A model generated the notes under the pieces. It was not told where the DNA came from and searched no databases. It saw only the letters and a program-made list of their open reading frames with translations. DNA of 64,000 bases from the NCBI GenBank assembly GCA_034509925.1, contig CM067533.1:5324035-5388034 (forward strand). Reading direction: 5' to 3'. This document shows, in pieces, positions 31,730 to 43,072 of the stretch (the first letter of the stretch is position 1; each line of letters opens with the position of its first letter). Source of the DNA: Hirudinaria manillensis (Eukaryota; Annelida; Clitellata; Hirudinida; Hirudinidae). The translations under genes were made by a program, and so were the position numbers.

Positions 31730-33535
31730 ATGAATATTTTTGATAACTTAGAATTAATTTATAATGAAACAAGAGGCGTTATCGTTGATTATCAGGCGCA
31801 CTCAAAAAGCAATTTCGAGGATTGCACCGCCAAAACAATTCAAACTGACGAACTGACTATTATCAAAGAAGATTTGAGGAATATAGTGGTGCGTGCCTAA
31901 TTTTTCAATATATTAAGTAGATTGCAGCGAATTTGTTTTCACAGAATGACTCCAAACACAAATTGCATCACATTTTTTCTCACAGCCCGTTGGAAACGGC
32001 AATGCAAAATTATTTGTGTTATGTTTCAGAAAACCAGTCACTTTTCAATGCAAAAATTTCAGAAGGTTATTAGAGTATTATATTATACTTGGCATTTCTT
32101 CTTATTGATATCTGTATACGTAAATCTTTTTGAATTTCTCAGATATTTTAGAAGATTTAATGGCTTGCTTTCCTTCACTTAATGCTGGGGGGTTAGTTTT
32201 GTAATAAGGGGAATATGTAATGTTATGCAATGTAACATTAACAATTTATTTTCAGATCTGAGGCCATCTGCAAGCCAAGTGACATGGAAGACGGAGGCTC
32301 AGACTTAAATGAATTCCTTGAAAGAGTTACCAAAGATATTGAGTCAAAAGAACTGACCCATTGCAAGATTTCACAGATGACAGAAAATGATGAATTCAGC
32401 AAAGGACTTGATTCACTACTTTCTGAAACTTCAGATGTCAACAAAATGGGAATAAGGTAATAGTGTATTTTCAAATTTGAATAATACTGCTCTAATAAAA
32501 TTTTAGTTTTACTGGCTTGTGGTTTTATAATATACAATATTACAAATATATATGTATATATATATATATACACATATATTTGCACGATGCTAATTTTTTG
32601 TAAACATCAAAACTCTTGTTTTGTTGTAATTTTGTTGTAAAATGTATAGATATTATAAATAGATGATATATAATTTCACTTAATAAAAGACATTTGATAA
32701 TTCATTTAATATGTTTCTCCAAGCATTTTATGACTGGAACTAGCTGTAATTATATTATTAAGTTATTGGATAATTAATCAAGCAATTATATCTCGGATTA
32801 ATCCTAAAACTTCAGTGAGGGTAGGACTCCAGCAAAGTGGTCTTTGCAAGACATCGATGAAATTCTCAAGGAATGGCCGGAAGAGAAGCTATCTGCTAAG
32901 CCTCATTCAGATTCGTTGGGAGATGACCTTACGTTCAAGTCTGTCATTTCTTTCATTCCATTCTTCATATTTTATTAGACTTTTCATTAGACATATTCAA
33001 TAAATTGTAGGTCATCTGTGGTTGGAATTGAACCACATCTTATGTATGAGGAAACACCAGCAAAAGTGACCCAGAACGATGATGATAACAGGTGATAAAA
33101 CAAAAACAATTTGCCATTTGTAGATATTAGTTATATAACGAGCCATAACAATGATTTCTATGTTCTTGAAGCTACACATTTTCCTCGTTCTAGTTGTATT
33201 TATTGTGACAAAAACCAGAGATCAAGTTTATTTGGGGTTTTCTAGATATATATTTGAAGATTTAAATTTTGCACAATTTTAACAGAGCCTGTGATGCCGT
33301 GACACGCCATGGCATTTTGAAGTCGAGTTTACGTTTTGTCAGCAACAGGCAACAGAATGTGACTCCGAGAGTGAAATTTGTCTTGGATGAAAGTTGCGAT
33401 ATTGAAACCACTCCTTTAGAAGATCACGGGCAAGCGAAAGCCAGCAAAATTCCCCAAGCGAGGGGCTTTTCCAGCAAGGAAAACATCTCCAGAGATTTAT
33501 TTCCAAAAACTAACTTTAAAAAATTCCTCCACTGA
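31730..33535 (+). CDS. Unrecognised protein with RVKF and KEN motifs
   Basis: I do not recognise this protein. Seven exons join in phase: 31730-31888, 31945-32065, 32143-32191, 32256-32456, 32816-32938, 33011-33091, 33286-33535, giving 327 residues. No signal peptide or membrane segment is seen. It is acidic and Ser/Glu-rich in the middle. The C-terminal part carries GILKSSLRF, then TPRVKFVLD, where RVKF fits the protein phosphatase 1 docking pattern RVxF, and SSKENIS, a KEN-box-like degron. Four Thr-Pro pairs (RTPAKW, ETPAKV, VTPRV, TTPLE) are candidate CDK sites. These features together suggest a cell-cycle-regulated protein, which is inference from short motifs only. The 3' end faces the ankyrin gene with only 121 bp between stop codons. 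AATAAA near 33585. Confidence 0.72.
32581..32618 (+). repeat. 38-bp perfect direct repeat, right copy
   Basis: Identical to 31651-31688. It lies in intron 4 of the RVKF/KEN gene, directly after a (TA)n tract. Confidence 0.9.
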
Positions 33536-33656
33536 ATAACTTTGAATTAAATATTGTAAACTCGATACGGATCATTACTCAGTATAATAAATACAATTAA
33601 GTCGGTCTCGCATCGGCATCGTAAATCGTCTGAAGAAAACGTGTCGCTCCGATCGG

Positions 33657-36600
33657 TTAAATGTCCGTTTCCGTCCCCTGGGCAGGATACTCGTCGTCGT
33701 CGTCGTACTCCTCGTCGACGTCGTCGTCACTCTCCACCGGGATGGGAGCTCTTGGCCTGGCAGTTGTTTTGGTCGTTTTGGTGACGACCGTCTTTGTCAC
33801 GACAGTCCTGGAGTTGTTGTCCTGAAATGTTTTTGTTGTGGCAAATTTTGATTGTTTGTTCGGTGACACGTTCAGGTTCGTAATCCGAGCAGGGAACTGC
33901 TCTCCGTAGCCTTTCTCGTCTATGTCGTAGTTGTCGTAATCTTCGCCCTCCTCTTCTTCTTCTTCCTCCTCCTCATCATCATCGTCATCATCCTGCGGTG
34001 GGGAAGTGGCGGGGAGTGGAGGAGGTAGATTGACAGGTGACAATCTGTGAGTTTCAATTAAATGCCTTGAAACGAAAGGTTGTTTCTTGTCAGTTGCTTG
34101 GCTTGCATAACGTCCTTCAACCTTCTGAGATGGAAGAACAACTTTCTGTTGGACTGTGTAACTCCTCTCATCTTCCTCTTCTTCTTCCTCCTCCTCCTCC
34201 TCTTCGTCGTCTTCAGACTCAGAATCTTTCTGAGTTGGTTGCTGAACTTGCTTGGCTTGATTTGATGGGGGTTTTTGTAAAGCAGGGATTCCTTTGTTTT
34301 TCAAAGCATTCCCATTAACTTGCTTTGTTGGTATCTCCTCCTCACTTTCTTCCTCACTCTCCTCCTCTTCTTCGCTCTCTTCAGATTCCGAGGCGGGCCT
34401 TTGGGGTCTCGATGGCTGTGCCGGACGCACCTGGGGGGCTTTGGGCTGAGCAATGCTCTGCTGTTTCGAGGCTTGTGCTATCGCTGCTGCACTGGGGAGC
34501 TTGCTTGTCATAACTGGTGCAACAGTCTTTGGAGGGAGCCTCATTGCTTCCTCCTCGGACTCCTCTTCAGTTTCTTCCTCCTCAGAACTTTCCTTGGTTT
34601 GTGGAATGACCTTAGTTACCTGTCGAGTTGTTGTCACCTGCTTGACAACTTTTGACCTGGTCCTGTCATCTTCATCCTCGCTTTCCTCTGATTCTTGCAG
34701 AACCTTTGGTTTCTGTATTGCCTGAGTGGGTCCTTTCCTCTGTAATTTAAATTAAGAAAATTAATTACTAACAAGATACACATTTATTAGAAAATACTCC
34801 TGTTACGAGCAAAATCGGAATCAGTTAAGCGACGGAGGATTAAATGGCTCTTGGACTTGCCTGCTGTGGTTGTCTTGGTGGTGGTGAATCTTCCTCTTCT
34901 TCTTCCTCCTCCTCTTCTTCCTCTTCTTCATCCTCTTCAGATTCTTCTTGATGAATAACACTAGGTTTAAAATCATATTCAGGCTTCCTCTGGTGTGCTC
35001 CAACATTGATGGGTCCTGACACTCTGGCATCGTCTGCTGCCTGAGATTTGTAGTTGTTTGGCCTTGCAATACTAGGTTGTTGAGTGTTCATGTTTTTGTT
35101 ATCTTCTTTGAACCTACTAGTTTCTTCTGCTATGAGTCTTTGGATGAGAGTAAAATCTGAGTAAAAATTCAAATGGGTTTGGAACAATCCTAGAAAATTT
35201 ATAGATAAGGTCATAACATTCCAATTAAAGTCAAATATCAAGATATAATAGTATTTAGAGAGCAAACTGATATTTCGATTTAAATTAGACATTTGCAGCT
35301 GACTTTTGTCAGGCTTTTGGAATTCTTTTGCCATTTCGTATGTGAATCCATTCCTATCACTGTAATTGTCCAGAAGATTGGCACTTAATATCCTGTCGAT
35401 CATCATTTTGTCGTCATTTTCCGAGGCAAGAATCAGGGCCGTTTTGCCATTGCTCAACTTCTTGTCTAATTTGGCTTGCTTGTTCTGAAACAAAAGAATG
35501 TATCACTTAATTTTGTTGTCTACTATATTTTAATAATACTCTATAACTAAATGCATCACTTTGTAGAGCTTATAGAATCATGGGATTGGTGCTCATATAA
35601 AACAATTCTCTATTTCATATTTATTTTCTAAAAAAAGATGATTTATGCAAATACTGTCTTTGTACCTGAAGAAGATAGTCAACAATCTGGTAATGTCTGT
35701 TGGATGCAGCAACAGTAACAGGGGTTGCATTGTCGTAAGATGGACTTGGCAGTTCGACCGAGGCCCCTTGTGAAACCAAGAATTCGACCATTTTCAAGTT
35801 TCCAACCCTACAAGCTTCAGCGAGAGGGGTGCTTCCACCAGAACCAACTGCATTAATGTCTCCACCTGATTAAAAATTCAAATAATGTATTAACAAATCA
35901 GGGAAGTTAAAATGTGCAGAGTTGTTCAAATGCCTAAAATGATTTCACTGAAATCAATCATTTTTGAGAAAACTGACCCTGTTTCTGAAGGATTTTGATG
36001 ATATCCACAATCTCGATGTCACTCAGCTGTGCTGCAACTGCAATAGGTGTAAGACCATCTGTTTTGAGGTCTTTCTTCATCTGGGATAATTAAACAAATA
36101 TCAATAATGTTGTTCACAACAGTTTCAATTCTAGCATATTTTGTAAATAATCACCCCCTCTTGTCTTCCAGTTATGTTGAATGATGAAAATTTTTGGTTG
36201 ACATCAATGTGTGGGTCTGATGCTAGGATTTCTTTAACTCTTTTTTTGTTGACCAATATGATGGCATCTTGTAGTTCAGTCAAAGAGAACATCTTGAGCA
36301 GGTGGAATGGATCTCCACCAGCAGAAGCAAGCACAGCAGTGGATTCCACATCTCCAAACAATATGGCCATATCCAAAGCAGTCATTCCAAATGTTTTCTC
36401 AACCTAAAAAGTTGTTGAAGCTATGATCCACTTTTCAAACAGAATCTTTACCTGCATATCTACATTAGTTCATACATCATAACCAATTCTTAATAATAAT
36501 AGGTGCTAAATATACCTAGCATTAAAATATGTAATTGAATTCATTGTAAACTTGCTTTATCAGTTTCACATCCAGCATCTAAAATATGCTTCAGTATTTT

Positions 36601-38716
36601 GGCGCATTTTTCAGAAATTTCGAGGATTTCTTTTTCTGCATCAGTTGGAAGGTTTGGCTTCTGGTCAGCCATGTTCAATGGCCTAGAACTGCGCTCTCCT
36701 TGCTTTGCTTTTTTACTCCTCTTTCCACCGCATGACAACAGGTTGTCGATGACTCCACCAGATTTTTTGCTTTTCGTTTCGTTCAGTTTGTCCTGTCGAT
36801 AACTTAAACACAAGTGGCATTCAGAACTCTGAATTCCTTTTTGGAATCATCTCAATTTTCAAATCACCTCCACACAGCTTCTACTCTCTTCTTCATCGTT
36901 TCCTGATCATCTTCTCCATCTGGCTTGTGTTCAGGCTCCACATACCTACTTGCTATCTCCATCATGAATTGGCCAATTGATTCAAGTAGTCTTTCGTCTT
37001 CTCGGCCATTCCTCAAAAGTTGTCTATGAGATCTGAAATTTAAATAAGATATGTTAGGAAAGATATAATTAAAAATATCAGATTTATGGAAAAAAAGTGT
37101 TTTTTATGTTACTTTTTCCTTTAGGGACCTTGGAATTGCAAATATCAACATGTTATATCCCATTGAAACAAAATATTTAATGCTTAAAAATTGTCAAATA
37201 ATTAAAATGTCAATTAGTTATTGATAACAACTTGGTTTACTTATGTTCATTTCAATGTGGCAAATTTATGATATCCTGTCAGTTCATAACCATGCATTTA
37301 AAATTAAAATAGAAGAATTGAAGAAGCAAAAATTCTTTGAATGAAAGTGTAAAATATTGAATAAGTAATCCCTTCTTGTACACTAATATAAACTTGTTTT
37401 CAGTATTGCATTGAAAGAAGACAATTAAAACGAAATCTAAAAAAAAAACAGATTTAAATTGCTCCACGAACTTTGCCCAATCCTTTAAAAGAATGTCCAA
37501 ATTTCTTCTCTGAAGTCCGTAATTGGCACTGTTCATCTTCCCAAAACCTGTGATGCTTCTGATTTGGGACCATTTTCCAACCACAACAATGTGGAGGGCA
37601 GAATGGTTGAAGTCATTCACAGAATTGGCATCAGCTCCTGCATCCAGTATCATCTTCACGAGAGCGTCATTGCTGTATCCAGAAACGAGAAGCAATGCAT
37701 TCATTCCAAGCATATTCTTCAAGTTCACATCGATTCCTTCCAAAGAAAAATATCTTTAAAAATTTGATCAAGAATGAAATTGCAGTCTTATCCCATGTAT
37801 GGTTACCTGCTTTGAGCAACTGATTTATGACTTCAAAGTTTTTTGTTCCTAGAATTAAATATTTGAAATAAGAGAATGTTAATACTATTATTATTATCAG
37901 CATAAAGATTTGCAGCAATGTAATAAATATAATGCATCAAAAGGTATAAGCAATTGCCATTACAAAAAAGAACTTACCACCAAAGGCATAACCTAGAGCA
38001 GTACTCCCCTGCACATCAATGGCATTAACATTGGCTCCCTTATTAATCAACAGCTTAACAATTTCTGAATGTCCATGAAATGATGATGTCATCAAAGCTG
38101 TAGTTTTTAGTGCAGCAAATGTGTCATCAACATTTGCATTAAATCTCAATAGGAGCTGAAAAATAACAAGAGAAAGGAAACCAGTAAATTAAATCAATAT
38201 ATCAACTATATTTGATAATATAAACAAACGTCCTCTTATCACAACAACAAAAAACAGTGCAATCACAAGGACCAACCTTGACTGCCTCTACTTTGTTTAG
38301 GGCAGCGGCCAGCGAAAGTGGTGTCATGTCGATGTGCTGTTGATCAACATCTTCTGAAAATTTCTGATTCACATCAATACCAGCTTGAAGGACTTGCTTT
38401 AACTACACAATGCAATAAACAGACATTAAGTCAATGACCCATCCACTTGGGTCTACCCTAATATTGTAAAATAAACATTTGAAACAAATAAACCTACCAG
38501 GTTTATGTCATTGTTCACGATTCCTTCGTGCAATTCTACGAGTTCATTCTCGAACTCCTCGTCGCTCTCGTCTGGAAATTTTATTGGAGTCAAGCAAATT
38601 CTCGTGATTCATATTTATATAAGGTAGATATTGCTTATCCAGGAAGCCAAAGAAAAATAGGGTTACAACAATAACAAAATAAAAAAAATTAAAGTTTTAC
38701 CTTTACGATATGCCAT
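33657..38716 (-). CDS. Ankyrin-repeat protein with long acidic C-terminal tail
   Basis: Family not recognised. Fifteen exons in minus order: 38716-38701, 38571-38498, 38402-38277, 38155-37978, 37848-37807, 37736-37472, 37032-36868, 36802-36552, 36459-36452 (8-nt micro-exon), 36403-36155, 36080-35978, 35865-35666, 35484-35304, 35156-34861, 34739-33657. Phases sum to 1,078 residues. About ten ankyrin repeats lie in two blocks. The first, near residues 35-230, has motifs such as MTPLSLAAA and TALMTSSFHGHSEIVKLLINKGANVN (positions about 80-110). The second, near residues 380-590, has MTALDMAIL, LTPIAVAAQ and STPLAEACRVGNLKMVEFL. A charged spacer rich in Lys and Ser separates them. The last 400 residues are low-complexity: Glu runs, Asp runs, Ser-Glu-Glu and Thr-Lys/Pro stretches, probably disordered. 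One intron appears to use a GC donor (34860-34855). No membrane or catalytic domain is seen. The role is probably protein binding. Confidence 0.85.
36452..36459 (-). other. Inferred 8-nt micro-exon of the ankyrin gene
   Basis: Exon 8 ends one base into a codon and the next ankyrin exon starts at a codon boundary, so seven or eight bases are needed to join them. ATATGCAG on the minus strand is flanked by TAG and GTAAAG and restores the frame as Asn-Met-Gln. Longer candidates in the same intron meet stop codons. Confidence 0.55.
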
Positions 38717-40404
38717 AACTTGCAATCGCTGAACTTAGATAGTCCTGTTAGTTCTTAAGCTTGTTAATATCCGTTCGAATTTAGATCCTAATTGTCTAAA
38801 CGTCTTGTCTTTCTATTCGCAAACAGTGTAACTTACTTACCACATACCCAGTATATGAAGGAGTTGATTTGAATTTGCATACAGGTATGAGGTAAAATTA
38901 CCGCAGGTATTGGGTCACGTGAAAAGTTTTCTAGCCAATGGCGTTCGAGAAGAGATATGAGGTCCATTGCGCAAACATAGCAGCTCTTTTCAGCACATTA
39001 TTCTCTGTCAACTCTTTCTGACTTTTCATGCTATGGCTTAGATTTCTTTGGGAAACGAGATTTTTTCCAAATAATCTCTTAATTTTCCGTGAATTAATGG
39101 ATTAATTTCCATTTCTTATAAGAAGCTATAAATACATTTTGACCTATAAAAGTATGAACTAAACAATAAGTGACTCGACAAGAAATATTTAAAGAAGGCT
39201 TTTCGTGATGGCCTTGAGATGAAATTGATCCTATATAGGTTATAAACAATGGTTTATATTCGATATCTAATGTGTTATTTTACTTGATTCAAGATTCATA
39301 TCGTAAAATACATTATAAATGTCCTACGAAGATTGCATGTCAACCAACCCTCGCAATAAGAACAGCATACACATTAGAAGTCACAACATTTTTACGATGC
39401 ATTCGAAAGAGTTGTAAGATCGTTTTGCATATTAAAGAGTTCAGCAGAACATTTTCATTCTCAGTTGTAAGTTACTGTAACACTAATAAAATCAAAACAA
39501 AGGGTAGGGTGATGAGGGCGTTCGATGAACTGCACTTGGTCTCATTCAGATCCATTGCCTCTACAGGAGAGTTTAAAATTTAGGATGGGTAAGCTACCGT
39601 AATCTTGATTTTTGGAAAGAATCGCTTACAGACAGAAAATTATTGTCTGTCAGTTTTTGGAGACTTTGGGGGGTTGCCACACTTTCCCTACCACCTCCTC
39701 TGATGTCCCATGAACGAACATAAAAGTTATCAATCACATTTAAATTACTTCATTCACAACATTTGTGACAACATGCCTCTTATCCAAAGTCTCGGTTTTA
39801 TTATTTGCCAAAATAAATATTAAACAGGTGACACAAACTTATTTTGAGGAGAACTTCTAAGAATAATTAACATTTATTAGTCACCTAATCACCTAATAAT
39901 GAGATTTAAGCAAGATTCATCCCATCTACCAAGCCGTGCTTCAGGCGCTTTCGCATATTTTAACTCAGTCCAAAGATATTGGTCTTTATTTTATATTTAG
40001 CGTTATTGGCAATCATTTGACATAACATTTTCGGTTATAACTCTCTCTTTTCAAAGAATCATCGATTTGTTAACAGCAGTCCTTTCGAATTGCTCAAGAC
40101 TTGAAGTGAATAAATACAAATTCGATCATGAAAGAGTCACCACCAGGTGGATGTGTTTTATCGAATAAAAAATTTTTTCAACGATTTTCAAGTAAAAATC
40201 GGAACATTAAAGTGAACAAAATAATATGATTAAATAACAATTCGATTTCTCTATAATTTGTGTGATATTTGTCATGTAAAGACGCATCTTAAAAATGCTC
40301 GCAGTGCATAAATCACTAATTAGGCTTGCATTAGCGGTTAGAACCTACTGAGTAACTGTTGTGGCACAATGCATTACGAAATCCTTCACAGGTGGTTCAA
40401 TCTA
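38717..40404. other. Intergenic, no gene seen
   Basis: Upstream of the ankyrin gene start. A 103-codon plus frame at 39272-39583 has no recognisable content. Nothing else can be supported. Confidence 0.4.
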
Positions 40405-40747
40405 AGGGGCCGTCCATAAAGTATGTTACGCTATTTTAGACCATTTATCTTCCCCTCCTCCTATTACACTCTTGTCAAAAATGTTAGGCCTACCTTAAAA
40501 GTATGTCACACATGCGAACAAGAAATTTGCAATTATCGCAAAACAGCTTGCATAATAAAGTGACAGGATAATTAATTTAATATAAATTATTTTGATTTCG
40601 AAACTATATTAACATTTTTAAGGCACCAAAAACAAAAACTTAATTTTTATTTTGTGTGACGTCACACGTAGGTTTATCCTTCCCCCACCCCCGACACAAT
40701 GTCTTAGACCTCCCACCGACCGTGATGCAGCACTTTATGGACGGTCC
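40405..40747. mobile_element. MITE-like element with inverted repeats and TA flanks
   Basis: About 340 bp. The left end reads AGGGGCCGTCCATAAAGTAT and the right end, in reverse complement, AGGACCGTCCATAAAGTGCT, each flanked by TA, as expected for a TA target-site duplication. No open frame. The GGCCGTCCATAAA end recalls inverted-repeat elements common in invertebrate genomes; the superfamily is not assigned. Confidence 0.6.
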
Positions 40748-42252
40748 TTATGCATTAGCTCGTCGAAATACGCCACGTTGTTAATTGTCTCACATATCAA
40801 ATGAATTGTAGAAACAAACTCAGAATCCCTGCTGCGACTCTTAACTCAGCAAAGGGACATGGGCCCATGACACATGGCACCTCCCGCGATATAGAACCAA
40901 ATTTTTATGCCTGGCGACAGGCATTTTGAATTCAAATTGAATATTTGCATACATTTCCGCGCAAAGGTGTTCCCGAACTGCCGCTGACACCAATCGTCAG
41001 ATCTCTTCTTGTTGTAAGCTCGATGCATTAAATTCAATTGCACGTTTTTGGTCCGCTATACTCGGAGAGATCTCATTAATGAACCGCGTGGCCCCACCTT
41101 CAAGGAAAGTCATCCCCAGTAGCATTTCATAAATTCAAGTTGTCCATTTGCAATGGCTGGAAGTAAAGCCTGAAATTGAGTTTGACCAAAACTCTGAGTG
41201 TAAGGATCCTCGCTTTCTATAAGAAATAAAGTTCACGTTGGTAGCAATACCTTTCAAATTGCTTTTAAAAGCCCCCTTTGTTTGAAAATGTCACACCATA
41301 CCCACCAATATCCAAAGCTTTTCACGATAAAAACTATATTGCAGATTTTCTCCCAAGAGTAAAGATTTGATCTTCAACCTTCAACAATTGAGTTAATCCT
41401 TTTGAATCCTTAATAACTTATAACTGTTATCAGCCATTTTGATAAGTTAACGAATTCTGTATACAAAATTAGATCCAGAGTCGGACCGATTTGAAGCAAA
41501 CGAATCCTCTTATCGCGGATAATTAGTTGAGTCTGCAAAAAGTACTAAACCTGCACCACAACCCACCACCTAAACCCTTTATAATACGACACATATTTCC
41601 CTCAATTCATTTTCTTCTCTGTTTCTGCAAACATTATCCGTTGAATTTAAGAAATGAAAACACGACCTTGTCGATTGTTCAAAGCAAGGATTAATAATTT
41701 CATTATTATAAATTTATCCGATTACAATCCATCAATTATAAAATCGTGGAGATTTTACAAATCCCATACGAAAAACTTCTTTCCATTGGATGAATCACCA
41801 GCTGTTTTAGGAACATCTTTTAGGTTTGGAACGTATTTCTACGGTAAAACAAATATTAATTTTTAGAGACTTGACTACAACTTCTGATATTAGTGATCAA
41901 TAACTTACAATTCGGATTTTCATTCAAATATATTTTAGTGTTTCATTCGTCTCCTCACAATATTTAGACAGCGATTGCCCCCACCGAATATTTACAATAT
42001 GATTAACTCATTAATAAATGAAGCAATTAATCGACTATATTATAATTAATTTACCCTTTCGAATTAACTATATGTCATCGATCTATCCCAGCAAACAGAA
42101 TTGCAGCATTGCAAGTGAAAAATACTAGCCAGCACATGGACTCTTAAATTTAAAAATATCATTAAACTCTTCAAATTGGTTTGATTAATTTCCCTAAATT
42201 AACCTTTCACTTACTTATGTGACTTAAAATATAAAATCAAAAATTGTTAGGA
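40748..42252. other. Intergenic, no gene seen
   Basis: No exon supported. The stretch 40830-41045 is less AT-rich than its surroundings and has a 65-codon minus frame without recognisable content. Confidence 0.4.
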
Positions 42253-43072
42253 TTAAACAAAAATCCCAATTTTGACATTCAGACTATTAAGTTCAAATAA
42301 AAATCCAGACTTAGAGAGAATAATGAAACGAGATGGAGTTGGAGAAAAAAAATGTCATGATTGAAGCAATTATAAAATCAATTATCATTAATACTAACCA
42401 CCTGTTTTTTGACAAACCATCTCTTGGTTCTAAGAAGAGCAAAAATGATACATGTCATCTACAAATGTATATAGTTTACACTGCATACCTGTTGCCTCTT
42501 GCAATTAAAACCCCATCTTCCTGCAAAGTTTCAAGGACATGTTCAGCTGTGGCAAGATCACAGTTAAGTTTGTTGCTGATGCCTTTTGCACTGAATGATG
42601 ACGATTCCTTGCATGCATCAATTACCCTCCTCTTGAGACATATCAACTGCAAATTAATTTTTTTTTATTTAATGTAAATAGCTCCTTTAATATTTGTTTT
42701 GTTTATTTAATTAAAGTCTAAATGCTTAAAATCTTCCGAGCATTACATAACCAACCTTTAAGTCCTCCGCAGCTGCATCATTATAGAATTCCTCAAACAG
42801 AAAGCTTTGGATGAATATACATTTCATTTAATGGTGTAATACATTGTATTGACTCACCTCATCACACAAATGACAAATATGATTTTGTGGAACTCCATCT
42901 TCAGAAGTTATTGAAAAACATAGAGCATGTTGCCATGTGCTACAAGTCTCACAGAATATCATTAAACCATCATTCTGCGATGAGGAAAAAGCAAGTTATC
43001 AAATGTAATAGAGAAACCAATACTTAACAACATTACTTCAGTATCACCGCAGGGGCATCTCACCGATTCCAT
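42253..43072 (-). CDS. Small PHD-finger plus winged-helix protein
   Basis: Exons in minus order: 43072-43037, 42974-42858, 42791-42756, 42646-42489, 42429-42402 and, less surely, 42309-42253. The phases join to give about 143 residues. Residues 5-50 form a C4HC3 PHD finger: RCPCGD, then IFCETCSTWQHALCF, then ICHLCDE. Residues about 65-120 look like a winged helix, with RRVIDACKE, KGISNKLNCDLATAEHVLE and DGVLIARGNR. PHD followed by winged helix is the layout of the chromatin-binding region of the meiotic HORMA protein Hop1, but no HORMA exons were found upstream, and an in-frame stop sits just before the ATG, so this start is probably real. Other PHD proteins remain possible. The last exon rests only on phase and an open frame. 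Confidence 0.65.

Noticed and set aside
34037-34725. Several plus-strand frames rich in Leu, Phe and Ser
   Set aside because: They are the antisense of the Glu/Asp-rich ankyrin tail.
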